This document shows positions 28,826-38,914 of a stretch of 64,000 bases of DNA, piece after piece. Within the stretch, counting starts at the first letter, position 1. Each line of letters opens with the position of its first letter. The notes beneath the pieces were generated by a model, which was not told the DNA's origin, did no database searches, and was given only the letters and a program-made list of their open reading frames with translations. Made by a program: the position numbers and the translations under genes. This stretch comes from JBMNSK01 sp050945155 (GTDB lineage Bacteria > Actinomycetota > Coriobacteriia > Coriobacteriales > Eggerthellaceae), in the NCBI GenBank assembly GCA_050945155.1, contig JBMNSK010000002.1, positions 6,575 through 70,574 on the forward strand. The letters are read 5' to 3'.

Positions 28826-30163
28826 ATGTTTGATCCCATAGCGTATATTAACGAGCCGCGGTGGCATCACTCGGTCCTTGGTCTTACACGTATTTCGGCC
28901 CTGCTTGAAAAGCTGGGAAGGCCGCAGGATGACCTACGCTTTGTTCATGTTGCGGGTACGAATGGCAAAGGATCTACCTGCGCTTTTATTGCTTCCATTC
29001 TTCAGGAGGCCGGATATACCACGGGTCTTTTCACGAGTCCCTTCATCATGCAGTTTGAAGAGCGCATCAGGGTGAATAAGGACATGATTTCCTATGAAGA
29101 TTTGTATGCGCTTACCCTTGAAATAAAAGATGCTGCCGACAAGGTTGAAGAAGAAGAGGGGACACATCCGACCGAGTTCGAGCTTATGACCGCACTTGCG
29201 TTTCTCTACTTTAACCGGAAAGGCTGCGATATTGCTGTGGTTGAGGTAGGGCTCGGCGGTCGTCTTGATTCGACAAACGTGATTGAAAACCCGTTGGTAA
29301 GTGTTATTACCCGGATTGGGCTTGACCATACCGCTGTCTTAGGTAAGACGCTTGGTGCCATTGCCAAAGAAAAGGCCGGCATCATCAAATCTTCCTGTCC
29401 TGTCGTTTCCTATCCGCAAGATAGTGAAGCTGCAACGTCTATTGCTGATATCGCACGGGCAAAGAATGCCTCGCTTACGGTGCCAGATTTTGAAGACCTT
29501 GTTGTAGGGTCGGTGACGTGGCAGACCGAGGCCTCTCTTGAGGGTGGTGCGGTTATCGAGCACCCTGAACGCTCCTTTAGCTACCATGGCAATCAATTCC
29601 GCACACGTCTTCTTGGGTCATACCAGCCCTATAACGCCGGTCTTGCGCTTGAAACCGTGGAAGTTCTTAAAGACCAAGGGTTAGAAATATCTGACGAAGA
29701 CTGTCGTCGCGGCATAGCAAAAACAATCTGGCCAGGTCGCTTTGAACTGGTGCAAAGAGGATCTGATAAAGGCATTCTTATCATTGATGGCGGACACAAT
29801 GTGCAGGGTGCAGAGGCGCTCACGTCTTCGCTTGCAAATGTCTTTCCGAATAAGAAAGTCGTTTTCGTGGTAGGAATGCTTGCGGACAAAGACTATACAA
29901 ACAGTCTTTCGGTACTCATACCCTATGCCGCAGCTTTCGTAACAATCACTCCACCGAATGAACGTGCTTTATCAGGGCATCGCCTTGCAGAAGAAATCAA
30001 AAAGCGTCTGCACGATGAAAAAACAGAGCCAGTTCCCATATACGAAACAAGCTCCATTGCCGAAGCAATGGAGCTTGCAGATCGTCTTGCCGGAGCGGAT
30101 GGAATTGTTACGACCTTCGGAAGTCTTTATTCCATCGCTGCCATTAAAGAGGCCGTTCATTAA
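28826..30163 (+). CDS. folC: Folylpolyglutamate synthase / dihydrofolate synthase family
   Basis: A Mur-ligase-type enzyme adding glutamates to folates, which keeps them in the cell; many bacterial FolC also make dihydrofolate. About 445 residues. The P-loop is VAGTNGKGSTCAF, and the family segments TSPFIMQFEERIR and GGRLDSTNVI are clear. I set the start at ATG 28826, where MFDPIAYIN begins, because the longer ORF overlaps gpmA. It links to the folate genes at 4.5-7.7 kb only by pathway. Confidence 0.93.
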   Translation: MFDPIAYINEPRWHHSVLGLTRISALLEKLGRPQDDLRFVHVAGTNGKGSTCAFIASILQEAGYTTGLFTSPFIMQFEERIRVNKDMISYEDLYALTLEIKDAADKVEEEEGTHPTEFELMTALAFLYFNRKGCDIAVVEVGLGGRLDSTNVIENPLVSVITRIGLDHTAVLGKTLGAIAKEKAGIIKSSCPVVSYPQDSEAATSIADIARAKNASLTVPDFEDLVVGSVTWQTEASLEGGAVIEHPERSFSYHGNQFRTRLLGSYQPYNAGLALETVEVLKDQGLEISDEDCRRGIAKTIWPGRFELVQRGSDKGILIIDGGHNVQGAEALTSSLANVFPNKKVVFVVGMLADKDYTNSLSVLIPYAAAFVTITPPNERALSGHRLAEEIKKRLHDEKTEPVPIYETSSIAEAMELADRLAGADGIVTTFGSLYSIAAIKEAVH

Positions 30164-30254
30164 ACATGCGCTCAAAAGGAACCACGGTATAGAACTTTAT
30201 TGCAGTTCAAGCACTTTCCTTGAGCGTCGTGTTTAAGTTACAACACCATTGAAA

Positions 30255-30812
30255 CTATGCCTTTTGCTTCAAAAGGCCGTAACCGCCGTTGGTGCGACGG
30301 TATAAAACATTGACCAGGTTCGTGTCGCGGTCAACATAAGCGAAGAAGTCGTGTCCCAGTAAGTCAATCTGGATAAGAGCATCATCGAGTGTCATGGGAG
30401 CGAACTCGGTTTCTTTGATGCGAACAACTTCTTCATCGCTCGAAAGTTCAGCCATAAGATCATCAAGGTCGGTCATTGGAGCAGGAGCCGGTGCCTCGCG
30501 ACGCTGACGCTTGTCGATTACCTTTGTCTTATACTTACGCATCTGACGTATTACTTTGGCTGCAGCTACATCAATTGCCGCCCGAAATTCCTCTTCTGAT
30601 TCTTCCACACGAATGATATGACCCTTGGTACGCAGGGTCACTTCGCAAACGCAGAGGGTGGGGTTTGACTTATTCTTCTCTACGTGCAGGACCACTTCCG
30701 CGTCGAGTGGGGTGATATCCATGATCTTCATGGCACTCCCAATTTTGTCCTCAGCATATGAGCGCAGAGAATCGTTTACGGATACGTTGCGACCAGATAC
30801 GGTAATGCTCAT
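30255..30812 (-). CDS. hpf: Long-form ribosome hibernation promoting factor
   Basis: 185 residues, starting MSITVSGRNVSV at ATG 30812 with AGGGG upstream. The N-terminal S30AE/YfiA domain (about 1-105) occupies the tRNA and mRNA channel. The C-terminal domain (from about residue 125) ends DTNLVNVLYRRTNGGYGLL, the long-HPF dimerisation domain that joins two 70S ribosomes into a 100S dimer. It is divergent from glmU and convergent with folC. Confidence 0.95.
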   Translation of the reverse strand: MSITVSGRNVSVNDSLRSYAEDKIGSAMKIMDITPLDAEVVLHVEKNKSNPTLCVCEVTLRTKGHIIRVEESEEEFRAAIDVAAAKVIRQMRKYKTKVIDKRQRREAPAPAPMTDLDDLMAELSSDEEVVRIKETEFAPMTLDDALIQIDLLGHDFFAYVDRDTNLVNVLYRRTNGGYGLLKQKA

Positions 30813-31146
30813 AACGCAACCCCTAACCATCGGTGACCAATACTGCCGCTTGCGAAGCTTTCATCTTCTTGTGCGCCGCTTTCTGCGGCATGAAAGAAAG
30901 CTCCGTCAAAGCTTGTGACTAGCATACCTCAAAAACCCCAGTTCTTGGTGAGGATACAGAATCGTTGCCAGGACGAAAGTAATCGCTCAGAATGGAAAGA
31001 GGAGGGTTTTACGGTACAAGGGAAAATCTCATTTTGCCGCGCGATGTCGAAGTTTTCTCTTGGTTAAAACGCTTGCGGGTGTCTTAAGCGATGGAAGAGC
31101 TTAGGGTATACTAAAAATCGTTGAGAGACTATCGGAAGGATATCGC
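30813..31146. other. Divergent intergenic region between hpf and glmU
   Basis: A 334-base gap without a convincing gene. Near hpf there is a two-tier hairpin: outer arms CTTTCAT (30858-30864) and ATGAAAG (30890-30896), inner arms GCCGC (30875-30879) and GCGGC (30885-30889). It would lie in the 5' leader of hpf. The glmU promoter candidate lies at the other end. I see nothing else in the middle. Confidence 0.5.
31084..31112 (+). promoter_or_regulatory. Promoter candidate for glmU
   Basis: TATACT at 31107-31112, with TTAAGC at 31084-31089 as a weak -35 at 17-base spacing. It lies 35 bases upstream of glmU. Confidence 0.45.
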
Positions 31147-32586
31147 ATGGATGCAGCAGCAATCGTTCTTGCCGCAGGTGCAGGCAAGAGAATGAAATCC
31201 AAAAAACCGAAGGTTACTCATGAAATTCTAGGAACTCCTCTTGTTCGCTGGGTTGTTGATGCAGCCAAGCAAGCCGGTATTGACCGCATCGTCACGGTTG
31301 TCGGTTTTAAGGCAAACCAGGTAATCCCTCTGGTTAACGAGGATACGGAAGTTATTGTCCAACCGCAGCGTCTCGGAACGGCAGATGCGGTTCGTGTTTG
31401 TGGCGATTCCTTAGCTCAGTTTGACGGTTCTGTTGTGGTTCTCTCAGGCGACTCGCCGCTTATTACTCCTTCAACCATTCGCAGCTTGGTATCAACGCGC
31501 GAATCCGAAGATGCTGCCTGTGTTGTACTGACCATGCAGCTTGAAAATCCGTTTGGGTATGGACGCATTGTTCGCGACGCAAACGGACGCGTAGCTCGCA
31601 TTGTTGAGGAACGCGATGCAACGCTTGAAGAGGCAGCAATTCACGAATGCAATTCTGGATTTTATTGCTTTGATGCGAAGTTGCTCTTCGAGGCGCTTGA
31701 GAAGGTAGGGAAAGACAACGCGCAGGGTGAATACTATCTCACCGACGTACTTTCTATCTTCCGTCAGCAGGGAAAACATGTTATCGGTTTGCCTACGCAA
31801 AATCCGGTGGAATGTTGGGGAGTTAATTCACGCGTCCAGCTCGCCGAAGCAGCGGCTCAAGCCCAGATGCATATTAATTATGCACATATGGCGGCGGGTG
31901 TCACGATTATAGATCCCCACCAAGCCTTCATTGGCCCTCATGTAGAAATAGAACCTGACGTGGTAATTTATCCGCAAACTTTCCTCTTCGGTGATACGAG
32001 CATTGGGGAAGATAGTGTTATTGGTCCGAATACCCGCTTGACCGATACTCGAGTTGGCAGCGGATGCCGCGTCGATGAGACTGTAGCAATTGATGCCGTT
32101 CTCGAAGACGATGTGACGACGGGACCACGTGCTTACCTGCGTCCTGGCGCGCACCTCTGTGAGGGCTCAAAGGTTGGCACGCATGTTGAAATCAAGAAGT
32201 CCCAAATTGGTAAGGGATCTAAAGTTCCTCACCTTTCTTATATCGGTGACACCACCATTGGCGAAGGCGTCAATATCGGGGCTGGGTCGATTACTTGCAA
32301 CTATGACGGCAAGAACAAGTATCCAACCACTATTGGCGATAATGCCTTTGTAGGCAGCGACACCATGATGGTGGCACCTGTGAATATTGGAGCTGGATCG
32401 GTTATCGGAGCGGGATCAGTAATTACCAAGGACGTTCCTGAAGACGCCCTGGGAATTGCGCGTTCGGAGCAGTTTACGGTTGACGGATGGGCTGCTCGGA
32501 GACGTAAGCGTCAAGAAGAAGACGAAGTATCAGGCCCTTCTTATATCGAAGGTCAGTCCGGTACCGGCGATGAAGAGCAAAACTAA
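31147..32586 (+). CDS. glmU: Bifunctional UDP-GlcNAc pyrophosphorylase / GlcN-1-P acetyltransferase
   Basis: Makes UDP-N-acetylglucosamine for cell-wall synthesis. The N-terminal nucleotidyltransferase has LAAGAGKRMKSKKPKV and QPQRLGTADAV. The C-terminal half (from about residue 250) is a left-handed beta-helix of hexapeptide repeats with GSKVGTHVEIKKS and CNYDGKNKYPTTIG, carrying the acetyltransferase site. The 479 residues are slightly longer than usual, with an acidic tail. AAGGAT lies before the ATG. Confidence 0.97.
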   Translation: MDAAAIVLAAGAGKRMKSKKPKVTHEILGTPLVRWVVDAAKQAGIDRIVTVVGFKANQVIPLVNEDTEVIVQPQRLGTADAVRVCGDSLAQFDGSVVVLSGDSPLITPSTIRSLVSTRESEDAACVVLTMQLENPFGYGRIVRDANGRVARIVEERDATLEEAAIHECNSGFYCFDAKLLFEALEKVGKDNAQGEYYLTDVLSIFRQQGKHVIGLPTQNPVECWGVNSRVQLAEAAAQAQMHINYAHMAAGVTIIDPHQAFIGPHVEIEPDVVIYPQTFLFGDTSIGEDSVIGPNTRLTDTRVGSGCRVDETVAIDAVLEDDVTTGPRAYLRPGAHLCEGSKVGTHVEIKKSQIGKGSKVPHLSYIGDTTIGEGVNIGAGSITCNYDGKNKYPTTIGDNAFVGSDTMMVAPVNIGAGSVIGAGSVITKDVPEDALGIARSEQFTVDGWAARRRKRQEEDEVSGPSYIEGQSGTGDEEQN

Positions 32587-32619
32587 GGTCTAAAACACGA
32601 GATGAAGGAGCTACACGCT

Positions 32620-33594
32620 ATGCAAATGACCAAAAACATTGCCTTATTTTCAGGCTCAGTGAATCCGGAATTAGCGGATGAAATTGCAAAAGCTCTCGGA
32701 GTTGATTTAGGTAATGTAAAACTTGAAAAGTTTGCAAACGGCGAAATTTATGCTCGTTACTTACAGAGCGTGCGTGGCTCTGACGTATTTTTAATTCAGT
32801 CGGTAGCGGGAGCAGAAATCAACGATGCATTAATGGAGCTGCTCATTATGGCTGATGCTGCCAAGCGTGCTTCTGCACGCACGATTACGGCAGTTGTTGC
32901 GCATTATGCCTATGCACGCCAAGACCGCAAGGCCGCCGCACGTGAGCCTATTACGGCAAAGTTAGTAGCCAACCTCATTCAGGTTTCTGGTATTGACCGC
33001 GTTATGACAATTGACTTACACCAGGGCCAAATTCAAGGCTTCTTCGATATTCCCGTTGACCACCTCACTGCACTGCCCATTATGGCGGAATACTTCAAGG
33101 CGAAAAATTTCAGCAAGGACGAAACGCTCTGTGTCGTAAGCCCTGACGTAGGTCGTGCGAAGGCTGCAAAGAAACTCTCCGACATGCTTGAAGCCGACCT
33201 GGCCATCATGCACAAGGGTCGCCCTGGTCACAACAAGGCTGTCATCACGGCTCTTATAGGCGATGTTAAAGACAAGATTTGTATCCTGAATGACGACATG
33301 ATTGACACCGGCGGTTCCATGGTCGCTGCTGTTGATACGCTGCGAGCAAACGGCGCTAAAAAGATTTATATCTGTGCTACCCACCCGGTCTTTAGTGGCC
33401 CGGGTCTTGAGCGTATGGCTAACCTTGAAGCCGCTGAAGAAGTTGTGGTATGCAATACGATTCCAGTGCCTCTTGAGTACCAGACCGGCAAAATCAAAGT
33501 TGTTTCGGTTGCGCCGCTTTTCGCTCATGCTATCGAAAATGTCTATGAGAATAAGTCCGTGTCCGAACTCTTTGACCCAGACTTTGCGCTCTAG
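32620..33594 (+). CDS. prs: Ribose-phosphate pyrophosphokinase
   Basis: Makes PRPP for nucleotide, histidine and NAD synthesis. The ATG at 32620 follows AAGGAG at good spacing; an upstream in-frame ATG at 32602 overlaps that Shine-Dalgarno and is unlikely. Family motifs: FANGEIYARYLQSVRG, DLHQGQIQGFFD and the PRPP loop DDMIDTGGSM. glmU upstream and pth downstream form a conserved actinobacterial trio. Confidence 0.97.
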   Translation: MQMTKNIALFSGSVNPELADEIAKALGVDLGNVKLEKFANGEIYARYLQSVRGSDVFLIQSVAGAEINDALMELLIMADAAKRASARTITAVVAHYAYARQDRKAAAREPITAKLVANLIQVSGIDRVMTIDLHQGQIQGFFDIPVDHLTALPIMAEYFKAKNFSKDETLCVVSPDVGRAKAAKKLSDMLEADLAIMHKGRPGHNKAVITALIGDVKDKICILNDDMIDTGGSMVAAVDTLRANGAKKIYICATHPVFSGPGLERMANLEAAEEVVVCNTIPVPLEYQTGKIKVVSVAPLFAHAIENVYENKSVSELFDPDFAL

Positions 33595-33597
33595 CCT

Positions 33598-34155
33598 ATG
33601 TTTTTAGTAGTAGGTCTTGGAAATCCAGGCGAAGAATTCGAAGGCACCCGCCATAATGCCGGATTCGATGTAATAGACCGGCTCGGCGACATCCTGGGAG
33701 TCTCATACTGGAAGCTTGAATGCGGCGCCCTCACCGCGAAGGGCGTCTGGGCTGATACCGACCTTATTTTGGCCAAGCCACAGTCCTATATGAATACCAG
33801 TGGCGGTCCCGTAAAGCACCTCCTTGATGCCTATGGCTTAAGCCCGTCAGACCTTATCGTCATTCATGATGAACTTGATATTGAACCAGGGTCCATTCGC
33901 GTAAAGTTTGGCGGTGGTCATGCGGGGCATAACGGGCTTCGCTCTATCTGTGACAAGCTCAACACCCGTGACTGGTATCGCATTCGCGTGGGAATCGGCC
34001 ATCCTCTTGGACGCATGAGCGGTGCCGACTTTGTCCTTTCCGTGCCAAAAGGTCAGGAAAGCGATGACTTTGATTTCGCAGAGGAAGAAGCGGCAAAAGC
34101 GGTCCTGTCCCTAATCGATAATGGTCTGGAAAAAACGCAGCAGGATTTCAACTGA
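33598..34155 (+). CDS. pth: Peptidyl-tRNA hydrolase
   Basis: Releases tRNA from stalled peptidyl-tRNA. The 185 residues match the family. The N-terminal GLGNPGEEFEGTRHNAGFD contains the catalytic histidine, with PQSYMNTSG and HDELDIEPG following. It begins three bases after the prs stop with no separate Shine-Dalgarno, so translation is probably coupled to prs. Confidence 0.96.
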   Translation: MFLVVGLGNPGEEFEGTRHNAGFDVIDRLGDILGVSYWKLECGALTAKGVWADTDLILAKPQSYMNTSGGPVKHLLDAYGLSPSDLIVIHDELDIEPGSIRVKFGGGHAGHNGLRSICDKLNTRDWYRIRVGIGHPLGRMSGADFVLSVPKGQESDDFDFAEEEAAKAVLSLIDNGLEKTQQDFN

Positions 34156-34308
34156 CGTTTTCTACGGTGTGCTTCAAGCCTCACGTCTCCCATTTTGCAA
34201 GCAATGCTTGGTGTCCTTGCGTTATCAGGTATGCGATGGTGTGTGGGGGAATTCACATCTTCGTAACTGTGAAAGGGTCTTTCTAGATTGCGTGGTAATC
34301 TGTAGTTT

Positions 34309-37300
34309 ATGCAGGTACAAGAAGGACAAGACAGACTTTATCCGCGACCGAAGAGGGGTCTTTTTAAGACCTCTTCTGCACACGTGTTGCCTGATGCCTT
34401 TATTGCAACTCCGCAGTGGGGAAATACGCCTGATGAGGTACTTGCTACCTTAGCTGGTGAACCATTTTGGCAGGCCGCACAGAAGTTGCGGCTCATGGGT
34501 CATGGAAGCTGGATTGGCAATACTGCTCCTGTCTCCAATACGCTTTTATCAAAGCCGGTCTATGACATACATAATTTTGACGATGCGACTTCCCAGAATA
34601 AGGAAGAGGCTCCCTCGCTTGCAGAAGCAGTAAAGCGTCTGGAAGAGGAAAATAAACGTGAGGTAGCACGGGCATCTGCCAAGATTGGGGAAGAAAACAA
34701 GCCGAGAAGCGAAAGCGCGCCTGATACATACCAAGAAGACCAGACACCAGACTCCATGGGCATACTTGCGCCTTTTCTTCTCTTTAATCCCAAAGCTCAA
34801 GATAATGCCGCAGAGAAAGATTACGGCTTTGTTGCTCATACACTCGAAGCTCCCCAAGATGAAGATATCTATATGGTGAGCTTTGAAGACCGTGACCAAA
34901 TGCGGATTCTCGCTTATATAGACCGATACGGCCGTGCATTTACCACAGACAAGCCTTTAATCGCACCGCCTGCTCGGGAACCCGACCTCTTTTTTGAGGG
35001 CCATGATCTGACGGATGAGACTAAGCGTCAAGAAGGTAATGTCTACTTACGGGTGGACTCGGGAGATTTTCGCGAAGTGGGCCGCTATCGTATGGAAGGC
35101 TTAGCCTATGAACTCTACGACTCGTGGTATGACTTTGCACAACATGCATCTCAGCTCTCCTACAACGAGGCAATGGCACGGGCTTATATTGCCTATGTCT
35201 ACCGCCCACGGCACGGAGGTGCGCCGGTTCCTGAGCGAGGTTTAGATGCGATAGAGGCACGTCTTCACCAAATGCCCCTTTCAGAGGCGCTGCGTAGGAT
35301 AAGGCACGATGTGTACCTGGCTGAAAAGGATGAGGCACTTCGTCCACCTGCCCTTGCTTGTGCTTTGGCGAAATGGCTCGATGCTGCAGGACTAGAGGAA
35401 CTTTCCGGAACCGATGAGAATGCCCTGAACTTGGTGCGGGCAAAAGACTATTCGGATTTGTACTACATCGTTTCAACGGAAGATCCGCTGCCAGTTGCAC
35501 CTCGGATTATCTGGGGGCTTGAAGCGGCGCTCAATCGCTATACGCTCATCGTGAAAAAATACCAAGAACGTGCTTCTCGGTTGACTGCTGTCGAAGTATA
35601 TCAAGCTGACAACGAACTTATCGAGAACGTGGCGCTACAGTCACCAGCATTTGACAGCCCCTACGTAAGTCAAAACAAAACAGCGCCTTCCTTAGAGAAA
35701 AAGCCTGTACAGCAGGTAGAGGAGGCCTACGACCTCGATGAGGTACCGGAGTCGTATGACGAATGGAATATTCGCACACAGCTCGCGAGTGCTTTTGAAA
35801 ATCTCGTCATTCCGTTTAGGTCGTCTGTCGAGTTCATTACAGATGTAAAAGAAAAAACAGTAGCCGCAGAAATTCTCGTGCCCGACGAAAGTTTTATGCC
35901 GAAACGTCGGTATAACGAGGATACGCAGGCTTGGGAAGAGACCACCGAATGCGACCGTGCCATGCAGGCACTTCGCTATGCCATGCATATGGGCTTAGTT
36001 ATTGCCTCCACGGTTTTTCATGTCTCTTCTGAAATTGAGCGGGTTGAGTTTGCGGCGGGCTACCTGCCAAAGCCCATATCCGGCCGTCTGCGTGAAGCGC
36101 ACGAGGCTGATCAGTCAGATTACTATGAGAACGAAAATCTGCGCTGGTGTGTCCAGGCTCCCTTTAGACGTGATACCTTCGTTAACGAAGAAGAGTATCG
36201 CGAGCTAGCCCTTTCGGATCCCAAACCATATTTTCGTCTCATCAATGCCCGCCTCTCTTCAGTGGGTGGCCTTAAGAGTGAAAACAATGTCTTTGACCAG
36301 GTTGAAGACTTACCGTCATACCGCATTCGAAATGATATGCCAGAGATTTTAGACGGACCGTTACCGCAGGATACGCGGCAGCGTCTGGGGGCCGATTGGG
36401 CGCATGATCTGCGCATTGTCTATGCTGCCTTAAACCGACGAAATGCGGAAAACCTTGCCGATTCGATTACCGGCACACAAAACGATTCGGCCGCTATCCA
36501 TCTGGTAAAGGAATTTCAGGATAGTGCAACGGACCCCTTTGACTTTGAGGCATGTACGCGTCTTATGTCTGCTCTCGCAGAGGGCAACCTTGACCGTCAT
36601 GATCAAAATGCGGTTGTTTCCTGCTATATGGGTACGGATCCTTATCTGCTTGCGCTTTCTCAGGCTCGGATGCTTATTCGCCAGCAGTCCCCTGCAGCTG
36701 TAAATGTTCTAAGCGATGCCATCATGCGCGCTGAACTATCGGGCAAGTTTACGGACGATGCCGAAGTTGTTCACCGTGTTTTTGATTCCTATAGTTCACG
36801 GGTCCTGTATAGCAAAGCGCGTGCACAGGAAAACTTGGGTGGCGATAGGCCCGAAGCAGAAAAGCGGTTTACCTATGGTGCAGAAGATGCAGGAAAGCGT
36901 GTTGAACTTGTTCCCGACACGTTGTACATGTGCTACCTCGAGGCTATACGTCTCTTAGAGCACTCTTTCGCACGTCAGGAAGAGGCTCTTCAGTACGGGG
37001 AAACCGCCATACGTATGGCACCGACGGTAGCGGCAGGCTATCGTCAGCTTGCTCGCGCCTATATGCTCGGAGGCGATGCGCAGTCAGCGGCGACAACATT
37101 AAACGCTTCTTTGCGTATTACGGTGCAACCAAACGATATTGCCCTTGCGTACTACCAACTTGCCTATGCGCTTTGGAAGATGGGGGAAAAGACTCCTGCT
37201 GTAGCGGCCTATATCAAATCAATTACCACAAGCCCTATTGTTATGCTGCAGGCAAGCGCTGAGCTGCATGCTCTTCTTTCCGAAGGGGGAGCATGGATAA

Positions 37301-37506
37301 TGAATAAAGAAGACCTTGATCCTACGTTGGAAAAAAGTGGCATTGTCGTGGCGCCGACGCAGGAAGTGCTCAAAATTTTGCTCGAAAGTGCTGCAGCAGC
37401 AACAGATGCGAACCTTTTCCCGGTAGCGCGCAACCTCTTAGCCGTTCGCATGCACTATGACCCTGATGACGCTTTGATTAATGTGGTCCGTTCGCTTTCG
37501 GTTTAG
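34309..37506 (+). CDS. Large tetratricopeptide-like protein of unknown function
   Basis: A 1065-residue soluble protein I do not recognise. No signal peptide or membrane segment is visible. Residues about 100-150 are charged and probably disordered. The middle carries no motif I know. From about residue 830 the sequence reads as helical pairs of TPR type (EEALQYGETAIRMAPTVAAG, then RQLARAYMLGGDAQSAATTL and LAYYQLAYALWKMGEKTPAV). It lies between pth and hisS with gaps on both sides, so it may be its own unit. The ATG at 34309 has no strong Shine-Dalgarno; an upstream in-frame start was not seen. Confidence 0.8.
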   Translation: MQVQEGQDRLYPRPKRGLFKTSSAHVLPDAFIATPQWGNTPDEVLATLAGEPFWQAAQKLRLMGHGSWIGNTAPVSNTLLSKPVYDIHNFDDATSQNKEEAPSLAEAVKRLEEENKREVARASAKIGEENKPRSESAPDTYQEDQTPDSMGILAPFLLFNPKAQDNAAEKDYGFVAHTLEAPQDEDIYMVSFEDRDQMRILAYIDRYGRAFTTDKPLIAPPAREPDLFFEGHDLTDETKRQEGNVYLRVDSGDFREVGRYRMEGLAYELYDSWYDFAQHASQLSYNEAMARAYIAYVYRPRHGGAPVPERGLDAIEARLHQMPLSEALRRIRHDVYLAEKDEALRPPALACALAKWLDAAGLEELSGTDENALNLVRAKDYSDLYYIVSTEDPLPVAPRIIWGLEAALNRYTLIVKKYQERASRLTAVEVYQADNELIENVALQSPAFDSPYVSQNKTAPSLEKKPVQQVEEAYDLDEVPESYDEWNIRTQLASAFENLVIPFRSSVEFITDVKEKTVAAEILVPDESFMPKRRYNEDTQAWEETTECDRAMQALRYAMHMGLVIASTVFHVSSEIERVEFAAGYLPKPISGRLREAHEADQSDYYENENLRWCVQAPFRRDTFVNEEEYRELALSDPKPYFRLINARLSSVGGLKSENNVFDQVEDLPSYRIRNDMPEILDGPLPQDTRQRLGADWAHDLRIVYAALNRRNAENLADSITGTQNDSAAIHLVKEFQDSATDPFDFEACTRLMSALAEGNLDRHDQNAVVSCYMGTDPYLLALSQARMLIRQQSPAAVNVLSDAIMRAELSGKFTDDAEVVHRVFDSYSSRVLYSKARAQENLGGDRPEAEKRFTYGAEDAGKRVELVPDTLYMCYLEAIRLLEHSFARQEEALQYGETAIRMAPTVAAGYRQLARAYMLGGDAQSAATTLNASLRITVQPNDIALAYYQLAYALWKMGEKTPAVAAYIKSITTSPIVMLQASAELHALLSEGGAWIMNKEDLDPTLEKSGIVVAPTQEVLKILLESAAAATDANLFPVARNLLAVRMHYDPDDALINVVRSLSV

Positions 37507-37558
37507 CGTACAATACGCCCTGAGCAAATGAAGCATAGACACGAAGTGAAGGATACTC

Positions 37559-38863
37559 ATGGCCATACAAAATCCCCTAGGAACCCAGGACTTTCTTCCT
37601 CAGGAAGCGTCGTCTTGGAATGAATTTCAGCGCTGCGCTGAAAGTATTTTCTCAACCTATGGTTACCGCCTGATAGAAACACCCCTCATTGAGCAGACTG
37701 ATCTGTTTGTACGTGGCATTGGTGAGGCAACTGATGTGGTCTCCAAAGAAATGTTTACCGCTATATCGGGGGAGAATTTAAAGACCCTTCTCGCTGGAGG
37801 CCATATTAAAAACAAGAGCCGGATGAGTCTGCGTCCGGAAGGGACGGCAGGTGTGGTGCGCGCGGTCGTCCAGCATGACCTAGTGCCTCAGGGAGCGGCA
37901 CCGGCAAAGCTTATGTATGCCGGCCCCATGTTCCGAGCAGAACGCCCCCAAAAAGGTCGCTTGCGCGAGTTTCATCAAATTGGTATCGAATGCATGGGCG
38001 CTGAGGAGCCGACCGTAGATGCGGAAGGCATCATTATGCTCATGCGGTTTTTCACCGAGATTGGCATTCCTTCTGAATCAATGGTCTTGCTTTTAAATTC
38101 CATGGGGTGCGAGAACTGTCGTCCGCAGTACCGCGAAGCCGTGCGTGCTTTTATGCAGGATCATATTGATGAGTTCTGTGACGATTGCAAGGTGCGTATG
38201 GAGATAAACCCGCTGCGTGCTTTTGACTGCAAACATGACCATTGCAAAGAAGTTATGGAAGATGCGCCGCGCATCACCGATTATCTCTGTGATGACTGCA
38301 AGGCTCATTATGCGCAGGTTAAAGAATATCTTGAGCAGGCGGGACTTACTTATACCGAAGACTACCGTCTCGTGCGTGGCCTTGATTACTACACCCGCAC
38401 CGTTTTTGAAGTGCAGGTAAATGAGGGCACCGGTTCGCAGAACGCTATTGGTGGCGGCGGACGCTATGACAAGCTCGCGCTTGAAGTTGGCGGACGTGAT
38501 ACGCCAGGGTTTGGCTGGGCTCTTGGTTACGAGCGGTGCGCTCTTGCGCTTGAGGCGGCAGGAGTGTCTCTTGCCAAATCCCCAACTTGTAAGCTCTTTA
38601 TAGCTTCAGTGGACGATTCGACCAAGCGCGAAGCATTCGCTTTGCTTCAGGCATGTCGCGATGCAGGCATCATTGCCGATATGAGTCACCAGGCACGTTC
38701 TCTTAAAAGTCAATTCAAGCTAGCCGACAAACTGGACGCCAAATTCGTTGCTGTATTAGGCCCCGAAGAGCTTGAGAACAAAAGCGTCAAGCTCCGTGAT
38801 ATGGCTACGCATGAAGAGCAAATGGTCGCTATCGACAATCTTGTTGAGACATTGCGTTCATGA
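37559..38863 (+). CDS. hisS: Histidyl-tRNA synthetase
   Basis: A class II synthetase of 434 residues. Motif 2 is FRAERPQKGRLREFHQIGIE, and the histidine-A motif GLDYYTRTVFEV and motif 3 GGGGRYDKL with GWALGYER are present. The insert near residue 180-260 has several CxxC pairs (CENC, CDDC, CDDC), which may bind zinc. GTGAAGGA lies upstream. aspS follows, as in many bacteria. A possible -10 (TACAAT, 37509) precedes it. Confidence 0.97.
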   Translation: MAIQNPLGTQDFLPQEASSWNEFQRCAESIFSTYGYRLIETPLIEQTDLFVRGIGEATDVVSKEMFTAISGENLKTLLAGGHIKNKSRMSLRPEGTAGVVRAVVQHDLVPQGAAPAKLMYAGPMFRAERPQKGRLREFHQIGIECMGAEEPTVDAEGIIMLMRFFTEIGIPSESMVLLLNSMGCENCRPQYREAVRAFMQDHIDEFCDDCKVRMEINPLRAFDCKHDHCKEVMEDAPRITDYLCDDCKAHYAQVKEYLEQAGLTYTEDYRLVRGLDYYTRTVFEVQVNEGTGSQNAIGGGGRYDKLALEVGGRDTPGFGWALGYERCALALEAAGVSLAKSPTCKLFIASVDDSTKREAFALLQACRDAGIIADMSHQARSLKSQFKLADKLDAKFVAVLGPEELENKSVKLRDMATHEEQMVAIDNLVETLRS

Positions 38864-38914
38864 GGTGCGCCATCAGCCTTGATGGATTACAATGTGTGAG
38901 CTTGATTTCTTGAG

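Noticed and set aside
34156..34308. A structured RNA between pth and the 1065-residue protein gene
   Set aside because: No stable hairpin, promoter or terminator could be made out by eye.
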